A stretch of DNA of 46,729 nt, taken from the NCBI GenBank assembly GCA_903928965.1, contig CAIYSZ010000010.1, forward strand, positions 1 through 46,729. Reading direction: 5' to 3'. The position numbers and the translations under genes were made by a program. Shown piece by piece: positions 7,177 to 15,443 of this stretch. The stretch's first letter is position 1; every line of letters starts with the position of its first letter. The notes under the pieces are model-generated. The model saw nothing but the letters and a program-made list of their open reading frames with translations. It did no database searches and had not been told where the DNA came from. The stretch is from an uncultured Pseudomonadota bacterium. GTDB lineage: Bacteria > Pseudomonadota > Gammaproteobacteria > Methylococcales > Methylomonadaceae.

Positions 7177-8939
7177 GTAAAATTTCTAATTTGCCACTAG
7201 CTGTTTGGAATGATAGTGGGCAGCAGTTTCAGGGATGGTTGTCTCCTAACGCTAATATTAATGATTCGATTGTTCCTTACCCAAGCCTTTCTAGGTTACA
7301 GGGGGATGCGGCGGCAGGTAATCTGTTGCCAACAGGTGGCAGTTATCGGGTAGGTAATCGCTTTTTTTGTTGGAATGGTTATGCTTTGGCCGAGATTTCG
7401 CAGAAAGCTTATAACAATTGGCCGCACGTCAATATTTCGCATGCGGTGATTCGGTCTTTTTTGAATAATCAAGGTGCCAATCTTTACGATCAGCATAGAC
7501 AAGCGTTGGAAATTGCTTTGCCGCCGCTGATGACTTCAACAGCTTGGAATAAGATTCAAGAGTTGTGGGTGCCTTTGGGTGCGAATTTGACAGGGTCTTT
7601 AGTCAAGCTGAAGTATCCTTCTGGAAACAGCAACAGTTTTACGAATAATAATTTTGTTACTGGTGATTATACAGTGACAGGAGGATTAACAGGTGACGGA
7701 TCGACTAAGTATTTGACCAGCGATTTTAATCCTAAAATTCAGGGGTTCAGTGCGAATAATTGGGGCATGGCTTTTCATACTCCTAGTTTGCCTGTCGCTG
7801 GCTCAAGCTTAAATTCTAATTCCGTTGCTGGCGGTATTTTTCAAGCTAACGGCAGCCATTATTTTTATGGCTTGGGTCAGTTTAGTAATAGTTATTGTTA
7901 TGACAATGACATTCTTAATCCGGTATGGCCGCCGAATGTTAATTATTACAATGGCATAGGAGGAGTGACGCCCCCATATGGCTTAGGTCGGATGACATGG
8001 ATTCAGGGGTATAATAATGTAACAAGTTCGGGTGTTGGCGGGTTGACTGTACAATCTAACCTATCCACAGTTACAAATGTTGTGCCTAACTCTACGATGG
8101 AGTTATTCGGAATTAATGGAGAAAATAGTTTATTTAATGGTACTTTGACCGGATATGCGATATTTAGCGGCATGCTAAACAGTGAGCTGGATGCTCTTTC
8201 CCGGTTTTTTGATTTCGTGAACCATTTGGCTTACCGTCCTGTGCAGGATGGTTTGTTAGCTTTCGGGGATTCGATTATTCGCGGCAATACGTTAAGTAGC
8301 TATACGACACAACGCTGGACGTATTTGCTGGCGAATATGCTAGGGCTTGTGATGAGTAATTACGGCATGGATGGTTTTACGATGTCAGTCTGTCCAACTA
8401 TCGGGAATAATGGAGCTACTAATACTTATGGTGCGTTTGTTTTGAATCCTGCTAGTAGCTCGAATATTAGTCCAGAAGCGAATAAAACTGGTTATTTGGC
8501 AATGCCGTTACAGGGTGCAGGAGGTTTGGTGGTGATCGGTCTTGGTATGAACGATTTAAGTTACTCCGGTAATTTGAGTAATTTTATTTCCGCTTATCAG
8601 CAGACTATCACTCAATTGCAATCAGCCGGGTTTAATAATATTTTGATCGCTGGTATTACCTACGCTTCAGCTAATGGAGGTAGCGCTCCAAATGGTGGGT
8701 ATTACAATCCAGCGTTGTGTCAGCAGTGGAACGCGGCTTTGCAAAATTTAGCATATGACAATAACTGCATTTATGTTGATATGTTCGATTTGTGGAACGC
8801 TTCAAACGCCAGCACTTATTTGTATATTGATGGCATCCATCCGAATTCGACCGGTCATCAGTTAATGGCGCAGCAAGCCTATAACGCGATTTGCACGGCG
8901 CGGATGCCCATAGTGGCACAGTATGTGCCGACAAATTAA
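7173..8939 (+). CDS. Tail/receptor-binding protein with LamG-like and SGNH esterase domains
   Basis: The 588-residue protein has three parts. Residues 1-150 are an N-terminal part, presumably for virion attachment. Residues about 150-350 are beta-rich with LamG/concanavalin-like character (repeated G/N/S turns and LTGYAIFSGMLNSELDALSRFF at the end). The C-terminal SGNH/GDSL hydrolase has GDS with nucleophile Ser367, a GLGMND block (the N of SGNH), and DGIH with Asp553/His556 completing the triad. SGNH tail enzymes deacetylate or cleave acyl groups on surface polysaccharide during adsorption. The start is GTG 7173, overlapping the previous stop. The gene is AT-richer, with more TTA/AAT-type codons than the structural genes around it, which suggests module exchange, as is common for receptor-binding genes. 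Confidence 0.8.
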   Translation: MSKISNLPLAVWNDSGQQFQGWLSPNANINDSIVPYPSLSRLQGDAAAGNLLPTGGSYRVGNRFFCWNGYALAEISQKAYNNWPHVNISHAVIRSFLNNQGANLYDQHRQALEIALPPLMTSTAWNKIQELWVPLGANLTGSLVKLKYPSGNSNSFTNNNFVTGDYTVTGGLTGDGSTKYLTSDFNPKIQGFSANNWGMAFHTPSLPVAGSSLNSNSVAGGIFQANGSHYFYGLGQFSNSYCYDNDILNPVWPPNVNYYNGIGGVTPPYGLGRMTWIQGYNNVTSSGVGGLTVQSNLSTVTNVVPNSTMELFGINGENSLFNGTLTGYAIFSGMLNSELDALSRFFDFVNHLAYRPVQDGLLAFGDSIIRGNTLSSYTTQRWTYLLANMLGLVMSNYGMDGFTMSVCPTIGNNGATNTYGAFVLNPASSSNISPEANKTGYLAMPLQGAGGLVVIGLGMNDLSYSGNLSNFISAYQQTITQLQSAGFNNILIAGITYASANGGSAPNGGYYNPALCQQWNAALQNLAYDNNCIYVDMFDLWNASNASTYLYIDGIHPNSTGHQLMAQQAYNAICTARMPIVAQYVPTN

Positions 8940-8942
8940 GCC

Positions 8943-9644
8943 ATGACCTCAATTCAAATCGCTAACCTTGCCCTAGCTAAGATCGGAGAGAATCCGGATG
9001 TGACGGATGTGACGGGGCTGGATACGTCTTTGCATGGGACGTATGCGGCGTTGTTTTATCCGCAGGCGATGGGGATTATGTTGAATGCGCATGCGTGGAG
9101 TTTTGCGGTTGAGACGGCGACGCTTACCGCGGAGTCTACCAATAATAATCCGTTGTGGTGGTATGCCTATCAGTTGCCGAGTGATTTTTTGAATTTGATG
9201 TTGGTGGTGGATGCAAACTTTGTGGAGCAAGCGCAGCAGCCGGCGGATTCTAATTTTTCGATTGAAAGCAATGTGTTATATACGAATATTAACAATGCGG
9301 TAATTACGTATGTAAGTAATGCGGTGGCGGCGTCGCCGTTTACGCCGCCGGCGCAGGGGTTTAGCGCGTTGTTTGTGGAGGCGTTGGCGACGTTGTTGGC
9401 GGCTTATTTTGCCGGGGCGATTATCAAGGGCGCGGAGGGGGCGGCGGCGTTTCAGAAGTATATGCAGCTGTTTGAGCCGGCGTTGGCGAGCGCGATGGCG
9501 AATGATGCGCAGTATAGAAAGGTTAGGCCGTTGTATATTCCGGAGGCGATTCGGGCGCGTTGGGGATATGGGTTGTTTCCTGGCTTGCAGGCGGGGGAGA
9601 CTTGGGCGGAGCTGGGGCCGGTGGGGTCGAATAATATTAGTTAG
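8943..9644 (+). CDS. Tail tubular protein A-like (adaptor)
   Basis: The 233-residue protein opens with SIQIANLALAKIGENPDVTDVTGLDTSLHGTYAALFYPQAMGIML, the hallmark of podovirus tail tubular protein A (gp11-like) proteins: short helices binding the portal, then a WSFAVETATL strand and YQLPSDFLNLMLVVD. It forms the ring joining portal to nozzle. It starts 3 bp after the tail protein stop. The C-terminal helices (FVEALATLLAAYFAGAIIKG, EPALASAMANDAQYRKVRPLY) are as in the family. Its partner, the tubular B-like protein, is encoded 1.4 kb downstream rather than directly adjacent. Confidence 0.82.
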   Translation: MTSIQIANLALAKIGENPDVTDVTGLDTSLHGTYAALFYPQAMGIMLNAHAWSFAVETATLTAESTNNNPLWWYAYQLPSDFLNLMLVVDANFVEQAQQPADSNFSIESNVLYTNINNAVITYVSNAVAASPFTPPAQGFSALFVEALATLLAAYFAGAIIKGAEGAAAFQKYMQLFEPALASAMANDAQYRKVRPLYIPEAIRARWGYGLFPGLQAGETWAELGPVGSNNIS

Positions 9645-9652
9645 GGGTTGAT

Positions 9653-9922
9653 ATGTATACGCAAATTTCAAGAGAAAATTTAATTAAAAAAAACGCTCAA
9701 CGGCGGCCCATAGCGGGTGATCGGCATTTTATTTTAGCTGATCCTGAAAAGCCGGACGAATGGGCTTTGCCGGGGACTTGCCAAGTAGTGGGTACGTTAA
9801 ACGGCGTTAGGTTGTTTAGCAGGCCGAAAACCATTTCTACCGATAACTTGAAGGCCTGGGCTAAGCAAACTAATCGGCGCTTTATGATTATGGATGATTG
9901 TTCTTTGGTGAGAACAGAATAA
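9653..9922 (+). CDS. Small phage protein, unknown
   Basis: The 89-residue protein (ATG 9653) is charged, without membrane segments, with an alpha/beta look (HFILADPEKPDEWALPGTC, GVRLFSRPK). It is AT-richer than the flanking virion genes and is followed by terminator-like hairpins, so it and the next three genes look like an accessory island inserted in the late operon. No family is recognised. Confidence 0.5.
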   Translation: MYTQISRENLIKKNAQRRPIAGDRHFILADPEKPDEWALPGTCQVVGTLNGVRLFSRPKTISTDNLKAWAKQTNRRFMIMDDCSLVRTE

Positions 9923-9928
9923 ACATTT

Positions 9929-9992
9929 ACGGCTAAGCCGGTTTTTTGTTTTTTTGCAAAGCGGCGGGGCTGGTTGGCCAGCCGCTTTTTTT
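9929..9992 (+). terminator. Two tandem terminator-like hairpins
   Basis: CGGC-TAA-GCCG followed by six T (about 9930-9946) is a weak terminator. A stronger one is GGGCTGG-TTGG-CCAGCC within 9961-9983, followed by seven T. Together they would stop transcription in the middle of the virion operon. The tail nozzle and internal virion genes downstream would then need read-through, antitermination or another promoter. Confidence 0.65.
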
Positions 9993-10016
9993 GTGATTTT
10001 TAGTGGAGAGTAAAAC

Positions 10017-10430
10017 ATGACAAGTTTGTTGGAAAAAATTTTAGATATTCCGCGCCGAGTGGAGCCGCTTGGCGGTCAAAATTACACCTATGTCCGTCTT
10101 GAAGAGGTGATAACTTTGGCTGCTGAATACAATGCAAAACAAAACATTCGTTTTACTAAAGGCGGTTTAGATGTGGCCGCCGAACGTCAGCGGCAAATGG
10201 ATGTGAAAAATTTCGCGCCGGAACGGGATGATGCTTATGTGCGCGGAGAATTATTTAAAGCGGCTTTGTTTTTTATTACAGGCAATTATTTAGATTGGCC
10301 GTGGAGTATGGAGTCTCTTATGGCTGTAAAAAACAAAAAATATGATCGAAGGGCGTGCCTGGTTCGGGCCGCGGCGTTATTGGTAGCGGAGATTGATCGT
10401 CTTGATCGTATGGCTGCTACAAAAGACTAA
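10017..10430 (+). CDS. Phage accessory protein, AERQRQ/PERDD family
   Basis: The 137-residue protein contains VAAERQRQMDVKNFAPERDDAYVRGEL, a motif I recognise from many uncharacterised proteobacterial phage proteins (usually written as ..ERQRQ..GW.PEHDD..). These occur among early or accessory genes and have no established function. The rest is helical (LFKAALFFITGNYL, ACLVRAAALLVAEIDRLDR). ATG 10017 follows GGAGAGTAAAAC. It belongs to the island between the two tail tubular genes. Confidence 0.55.
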   Translation: MTSLLEKILDIPRRVEPLGGQNYTYVRLEEVITLAAEYNAKQNIRFTKGGLDVAAERQRQMDVKNFAPERDDAYVRGELFKAALFFITGNYLDWPWSMESLMAVKNKKYDRRACLVRAAALLVAEIDRLDRMAATKD

Positions 10431-10570
10431 AAAACATTAAGGTTAGTAGTTTTGTGTGATGCGCCGCGCGTTGCTTGGCGGCATCCTACGTTATTTTGTT
10501 TTTGTCGGTGAAACAATACGGCGGCCACGCTGCCGGGAAGCGGTTTTATTTTGAAACAATGGGGTAATTT

Positions 10571-10888
10571 ATGACGTTTAATGAAACCACAGAGCAGGCT
10601 AATACTTTAACTAAACATTGCAATCAATATTTCACAGCTATACCGGAGAATGGACAATGGAAAGTTTCTTGTTGTTTTGATCCTTTTTACATTTCGCGTA
10701 AAGAAGCGTGGCCGGAATATCTAGCCGTTCATGATCCTTTTTATCCTGCGAATAAAAAAAAGTGGGAGGAATATTTAGCCTCTAAACAGCCGGAGTGGGA
10801 TGAAAATCAAATTACTATTGCTTTGTTTGAATTACAACTTAACCAACAACAAGGCAAAACTAAAGAAGGGGTGGTTTATGACGTTTGA
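10571..10888 (+). CDS. Small phage protein, paralogue 1 with internal repeat
   Basis: The 105-residue acidic-aromatic protein is paralogous to the next gene. The first 43 residues of each (starting MTF, then EQAN/KQAN, an ENGQW block and a Y-I-x-R-K ending) are about 65% identical by eye. Relative to its neighbour it has an extra copy of a short unit: DPFY...W.EYLA occurs twice (around residues 37-51 and 54-69). No function is known. The start at 10571 has GGGGTAA upstream. Confidence 0.55.
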   Translation: MTFNETTEQANTLTKHCNQYFTAIPENGQWKVSCCFDPFYISRKEAWPEYLAVHDPFYPANKKKWEEYLASKQPEWDENQITIALFELQLNQQQGKTKEGVVYDV

Positions 10889-11087
10889 TGAAGCCACAAA
10901 GCAGGCTAATGCTTTGAGTAAGCAATGTAAACAATATTACACTGCCGTACGGGAAAATGGGCAATGGACTGTTTCTCGCCGCTTTAATCCTTCTTACATT
11001 GCGCGTAAAAAAGAGTGGGAGGAATATTTAGCCTTTAAAGATCAAGAGTGGCAGGAATATCAAACTACTATTGATTTGCAGGCTTAA
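10878..11087 (+). CDS. Small phage protein, paralogue 2
   Basis: The 69-residue protein starts at ATG 10878 inside the end of paralogue 1 (11-base overlap), behind GGGGTGG. A longer frame from 10800 is only the overlapping reading of paralogue 1. The nucleotide sequence is still visibly similar to the first copy, so the tandem duplication is fairly recent. Aromatic and charged residues dominate (KEWEEYLAFKDQEWQEYQ). Function is unknown. The tail nozzle gene follows directly. Confidence 0.55.
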   Translation: MTFDEATKQANALSKQCKQYYTAVRENGQWTVSRRFNPSYIARKKEWEEYLAFKDQEWQEYQTTIDLQA

Positions 11088-11089
11088 CC

Positions 11090-14000
11090 ATGGCCAATGT
11101 GCGCACTTTAAAGCAGACGTTTAATGGCGGGGAGATTACGCCGGGGTTGTTTGGGAATGTGGATCAGGCGAAGGTTCAGTCCGGGTTGGCGTTGTGCCGG
11201 AATTTTTTGCCGTTGCCGCATGGTCCGGCGCAGAATCGGGCGGGGTTTGCGTTTGTGAATTCGACGCGGATTAACGCGCCGACGCGGTTGATTCCGTTTT
11301 CGTTTAGTAGTGCGCAGACGTTTGCGGTGGAGTTGGGGGCGGGGTATTTTCGGTTTCATAGCGCGGGGGAGACGTTGCAGGTGACGGCTTTTCCGGGTTT
11401 GTTGTTGAATGATACGTTTGCGTCGGGGGATTTGACGGATTGGTCGAAGTTGAGCGGGACGTGTACGTTTAGCGGCGGTCAGTTGCTGTTGTCGGCGGGG
11501 GCTTCGGTTTGTCAGGCGGTGGCGACGACGCCGGGGCAGCGGTATTCGGTGGGGGCGCAGTCGGATAGTGTGGCGAATACGGGGGCGCTGACGATTCGGG
11601 TGGGTTCTTCCGCCGGCGGTTCGGATGTGTTTAGTAATGGCGCCTTGGGCGGGCTGCCGTTTTCTAATGGTCAGAATAATTCGGCGTATGTGAATTATTT
11701 TACGGCGACCGGGACGACGTCTTATGTGACGATTTTGAACGGCGGTTCGAGCTCTCAGTTGTTGTTGGCGACGGATTGCCGGGTGTTTGATCAACAAACG
11801 CCGGTAGGGTGGTTTTCGGTGGTGTCGTATTTGGCGGGGACGCTGGTTTGCGATGCTTCGTTGAATGTGTATGTGGCGGTGCAGGCGGTTCCGGCGGGGA
11901 CGGCGTTGACGAATACGGGGTATTGGATGGCGTTGGGGGCTTCGCCTACGCCGTATACGGTGTTAAATCCTTATGCGGCGGGTGATTTGTTTGCGGTTCA
12001 TTATGTGCAGTCGGGGGATATTATTACGTTGACGCATGCTAATTATGCGCCGTTGCAGTTGGAGCGGTGGGGGCCTTTGTTGTGGCAGTTGGCGGGGATT
12101 AGTTTTGCGAGTAGTTTGGGCGCGCCGATTAGCGTTTCGGCGACGCGCACGGAGAGCGCCGGCAGCGCGACGCCGTTATATCGGACGCCTTTGGGTTATG
12201 TGGTGACTTCGGTTGATCAGTATGGCTTGGAGGAGAGTTTGCCTTCCGCGGCGGTGAGCGTGAATGCTGATTTAACGATTGCGGGGGATTATGTGACGGT
12301 GGCTTGGAGCGCGCCGGCGAGCGGGCCGGCGCCGGCTTTTTATAATGTGTATAAGTCGATTGGCGGCGGGGCGTTTGGGTATGCGGGGCAGGTGGCGGCT
12401 TCCGCTTCTATGAGTTTGGTGGATAGGAATATTACGCCGGATTGGACGCAGACGCCGCCGTTGAGTGATTCCGCTTTGTCGAGCGCGGGGAATTATCCGG
12501 CGGCGGTGGGCTATTATGAACAGCGGCGGGTGTTCGCGGGGACGAATAATCAGCCGCAGAATGTGTGGGCGACGCAGCCGGGGACGGAGAGTAATTTGAG
12601 TTATTCGGTGCCGAGTCAGGATAGTGACGCTTTGCGGTTGCGGATTGCGGCGTTGAAGGCGAATGCGATTGAGCATGTGGTGACGTTGTGGGATTTGTTG
12701 TTGTTGACGGCGTCGACGGTGTGGCGGGTGTATTCGTCTAATGGGGATGCGTTGACGCCGTCGACGGTGACGATTAAGGCGCAGTCGCAGGTGGGGGCGA
12801 ATAGCGTGCAGCCGGTGGTGGTGAATCAGGCGGCGTTGTATGCGGCGAGTCAGGGCGGGCATGTTCGGGAGTTGTCGTATCAGTGGCAGTTGCAGGGGTA
12901 TCAGGATCGGGATTTGTGTCTTTTGGCGCGGCATTTGTTTGATGGCTTGTCGGTTGTGGATTTGGCGTTTAGCCGGTCTTTGTATCCGGTGGCGTGGGCG
13001 GCGTCGAGTTCGGGTGCGTTGTTGGCGTTGATGTATATTCCGGAGCAGGAGGTGGTGGCGTGGAGCCAACATACGACGTTTGGGTTCGGGTCTTTTGAGT
13101 CGGTGTGTGTGGTGCAGGAGGGGAATTTCGATGTGTTGTATGCGGTGGTGAACCGGATTTTGAACGGGGTGCAAAATCGTACCATTGAGCGTTTGGATAC
13201 GCGGCAGTTCGGGGCGAATGTGAGTGATGCGTTTTTTGTGGATAGCGGGGTGACGCAGACGTTTGAAACGCCGCAGACGATAGTCAGCGGTTTGTCTTGG
13301 CTGGCGGGGGCGACCGGCGGGGTTTTAAGTTATTGGCAGTTTTTGACTTCGGCGGCGGGCTGGGTTACGTATAGCGATGCGGCGAATCCTTTGAATATGA
13401 GCGCGGGGTTTACGGGTTGGGTGGCCCCTGGCCAGAACGGCGCGCCGCCGCTGTATGGGGCGTTTAGGATTTCGTTTACCGGGACGGCGGACGGGGTGTT
13501 TCGGTCGAGCGTGTATGGGTTGCCGCAGGCGGTGGCTTGTTCGCCGGGCGAGGTATTGGAGGCGCAGTGTTATGCCTTGGCTTATCGGGGCGGGGCTCAG
13601 TTGTATGTGTCGTTTTATAACGCTAGCGGGTTTGTGAGTTCGGTAGTGGTGTCTGGCGGGGTGAGTACGTTGAATGATTCGCCGGTGTGGCCGCCGTCTA
13701 GTCTGGCGGATTTTGGGCATTTGTGGGGGTTTGTGACCGCGCCGGCGGGGGTGACGTTGGCGTATGTGGAGCTGAAGGGGTGTTTGAACGCGGGGCAGTC
13801 GGAGGCGGATGTGTATTTGGCGTTGCCGTTTTTGCGGGTGGCGAGCGCGGGACAATCGACGCCGAGCGCGTGGCCGGCGGCGGGGATGTTGTCGGCGCTG
13901 TTGGATGGGAAGCCTTACACGGGTTTGCAAATCGATCAGTCCGGAGCGGTGGCGTTGCCGGTGGCGGCTAGTACGGTGACGTTGGGTTTGCCGATCAGCG

Positions 14001-14317
14001 CGGAGATTAGAACGCCGCCGGTGGCTTTGGGCGGTGATGGGAGTTTGGGCCAAGGGCGGGTAAAAAACGTGAATAAGATTTGGGCGCGGGTGGAGGAGTT
14101 TTGCGGTTGTCAGGCGGGGCCTGATGATGCGCACTTAGTGAATGTGCCGGCGCAAGCTTATCAAAGCGATGGGGTGACGCCTGTGCCGTGGTCGGGTGAG
14201 TGGCGGGTGAATTTGTTGCCGGGCTTCGGGCCGGATGGTCAGGTGTCGGTGGTGCAAAATTTGCCGTTACCGATTACGGTGTGTGATTTGAGTTTGGAGG
14301 TGTCGGTTGGAGGGTGA
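11090..14317 (+). CDS. Tail tubular protein B-like / tail nozzle
   Basis: The 1075-residue protein opens with a TFNGGEITPGLFGNVDQAK stretch, then LALCRNFLPLPHGPAQNRAGFAFV, the conserved N-terminus of podovirus tail nozzle (tubular B/stabilisation) proteins. It also has the family's RRVFAGTNNQPQNVWATQPG block near residue 480, LRIAALKANAIEHVVTLWDLLLLTA near 520 and a beta-propeller-like middle. Insertions near 110-200 and 730-920 look like carbohydrate-binding or jelly-roll domains (two similar blocks beginning NDTFASGDLTDW and containing GWVAPGQNGAPP), making it longer than the T7 protein. It forms the distal tail tube. Extremely GC-rich codons produce long antisense open frames, which I discount. 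Confidence 0.82.
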   Translation: MANVRTLKQTFNGGEITPGLFGNVDQAKVQSGLALCRNFLPLPHGPAQNRAGFAFVNSTRINAPTRLIPFSFSSAQTFAVELGAGYFRFHSAGETLQVTAFPGLLLNDTFASGDLTDWSKLSGTCTFSGGQLLLSAGASVCQAVATTPGQRYSVGAQSDSVANTGALTIRVGSSAGGSDVFSNGALGGLPFSNGQNNSAYVNYFTATGTTSYVTILNGGSSSQLLLATDCRVFDQQTPVGWFSVVSYLAGTLVCDASLNVYVAVQAVPAGTALTNTGYWMALGASPTPYTVLNPYAAGDLFAVHYVQSGDIITLTHANYAPLQLERWGPLLWQLAGISFASSLGAPISVSATRTESAGSATPLYRTPLGYVVTSVDQYGLEESLPSAAVSVNADLTIAGDYVTVAWSAPASGPAPAFYNVYKSIGGGAFGYAGQVAASASMSLVDRNITPDWTQTPPLSDSALSSAGNYPAAVGYYEQRRVFAGTNNQPQNVWATQPGTESNLSYSVPSQDSDALRLRIAALKANAIEHVVTLWDLLLLTASTVWRVYSSNGDALTPSTVTIKAQSQVGANSVQPVVVNQAALYAASQGGHVRELSYQWQLQGYQDRDLCLLARHLFDGLSVVDLAFSRSLYPVAWAASSSGALLALMYIPEQEVVAWSQHTTFGFGSFESVCVVQEGNFDVLYAVVNRILNGVQNRTIERLDTRQFGANVSDAFFVDSGVTQTFETPQTIVSGLSWLAGATGGVLSYWQFLTSAAGWVTYSDAANPLNMSAGFTGWVAPGQNGAPPLYGAFRISFTGTADGVFRSSVYGLPQAVACSPGEVLEAQCYALAYRGGAQLYVSFYNASGFVSSVVVSGGVSTLNDSPVWPPSSLADFGHLWGFVTAPAGVTLAYVELKGCLNAGQSEADVYLALPFLRVASAGQSTPSAWPAAGMLSALLDGKPYTGLQIDQSGAVALPVAASTVTLGLPISAEIRTPPVALGGDGSLGQGRVKNVNKIWARVEEFCGCQAGPDDAHLVNVPAQAYQSDGVTPVPWSGEWRVNLLPGFGPDGQVSVVQNLPLPITVCDLSLEVSVGG

Positions 14318-14789
14318 GATAAGCGCTAGGCAAGTTAGTGGGCGTGCTATCCTTGAGTTGGCGCGCGGTCTGCGGGAGTTGGATAGGCAGGAGTTGCAAG
14401 CGGTGTGCGATTTGCCGCCGTTGCAGGCGGTGCGGGCCAGTGTGTTGGCCAGCGATGTTCGCTTTTTACGCGCCTGGTACGCGGGGGAGACGTTGTTGGC
14501 GATCGGCGGTTGTTCGCCGGGGGCGGAAGCGGGCGCGGCCGCGCCGTGGTTGCTGGGCACGGAGGCCTTGGATGCTTATTTGTATACGTTGACGCGCACG
14601 GCGCGGGCGTGGCTAAGATTGATGGCGGCGGAGTATCCGCGTTTAAGTAATGTGATAGACGCACGGCAGGCGCGGACGGTGCGATGGCTGCAAGGTTTGG
14701 GTTTCAAGTTTTATTTCGAGCCGCCTAGGAAGGCGGGTTATGCCTTATGGCGTTTTGTTTGGGAGGCCGAGGATGTGCGACGGATTTAG
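14307..14789 (+). CDS. gp13-like internal virion protein A (DUF2833, GNAT-like)
   Basis: The 160-residue protein starts at TTG 14307, overlapping the nozzle gene by 11 bases, with GGAGG six bases upstream. The layout (VRFLRAWYAGETLLAIGGCSPG, then APWLLGTEALD, then LSNVIDARQARTVRWLQGLGFKFYFEP) is that of the T7 gp13/DUF2833 family, which has a GNAT-like fold (N-terminal sensing of environment or virion assembly). The C-terminal LxxLGF pattern is typical of acetyltransferase-like folds. Enzymatic activity is not implied. Confidence 0.75.
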   Translation: MEGEISARQVSGRAILELARGLRELDRQELQAVCDLPPLQAVRASVLASDVRFLRAWYAGETLLAIGGCSPGAEAGAAAPWLLGTEALDAYLYTLTRTARAWLRLMAAEYPRLSNVIDARQARTVRWLQGLGFKFYFEPPRKAGYALWRFVWEAEDVRRI

Positions 14790-15432
14790 CGAGGCGTTTG
14801 CGGCGGCGGCCGCCGGGGCGAGCGAGGGTGTGGGGGCGCTGGCGGGCGGTTATACGACCTTGGCCGGGGTGGGCGAGGCGTTGGGTAGCGCGGCGGCGGG
14901 GGTTGGAGAGTACGGCGGGGCCTTGGCCAGCGTCGGCGGCGCGGGCATGTCGGCTTATTCGGCTTACGCGCAGACCAATGCGCAGAGCCAGGCGGCGGCG
15001 TATCAGGCGCAGGTAGCTAGGCAAAACGCGGTGCTGGCCGGCTATCAGCAGAGCGCGGCCGTGCAACAAGGGCAGTTGCAGGCTAGGCAGGCTATGTTGC
15101 AGCAGCAGCAAACCTTTTCCGCGCAACGGGCGGCGTTGGCGGCGAACGGGGTGGCGCTGGATTCCGGGTCGGCGTTAGACCAGTTGGCGACCACGCGTTA
15201 TTTGGGAGCGCAGGATGTTAACGCCTTGCAGAGTAACGCGGCGCGGGCGGCCTGGGGTTATGCCGTGGATGCCGGCAATTATACGTCGCAGGCGGGCTTG
15301 AACGCTTGGCAGGCGGCGAATGCCAGTCCGGCCGGCATGGCGGGACTGGCCGGCGCTTCGTCTCTTTTGGGCTCGGCTTCATTGTATGCCATGGGGCGGC
15401 GGACTAATTTGTTCAATGCCTTGGTGGATTGA
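14773..15432 (+). CDS. Internal virion protein B-like (gp14-like)
   Basis: The product is about 219 residues, starting at ATG 14773, which has GGGAGG upstream and overlaps the previous gene by 17 bases. It has a hydrophobic glycine/alanine-rich N-terminus (about residues 10-70, possibly membrane-inserting on ejection), then a long Q/A-rich helix (AQTNAQSQAAAYQAQVARQNAVLAG near 70-95) and the motif RAALAANGVALDSGSALDQLATTRYLGAQDV, commonly seen in podovirus internal virion proteins. It would be ejected with DNA to form the channel across the cell envelope. Confidence 0.7.
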   Translation: MCDGFSEAFAAAAAGASEGVGALAGGYTTLAGVGEALGSAAAGVGEYGGALASVGGAGMSAYSAYAQTNAQSQAAAYQAQVARQNAVLAGYQQSAAVQQGQLQARQAMLQQQQTFSAQRAALAANGVALDSGSALDQLATTRYLGAQDVNALQSNAARAAWGYAVDAGNYTSQAGLNAWQAANASPAGMAGLAGASSLLGSASLYAMGRRTNLFNALVD

Positions 15433-15443
15433 GAGGATAGTCT

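Noticed and set aside
7173..8939. Diversity-generating retroelement as in BPP-1
   Set aside because: No reverse transcriptase, accessory protein or template/variable repeat was seen; the tail protein ends in an SGNH enzyme rather than a C-type lectin variable region.
12272..13174. 300-codon frame on the minus strand inside the nozzle gene
   Set aside because: Composition is almost entirely R, H, Q and P, it has no start signal, and it is the mirror of GCG/GGG-rich plus-strand codons. The same applies to other long antisense frames in ald, hflK, clpA and the ejection protein.
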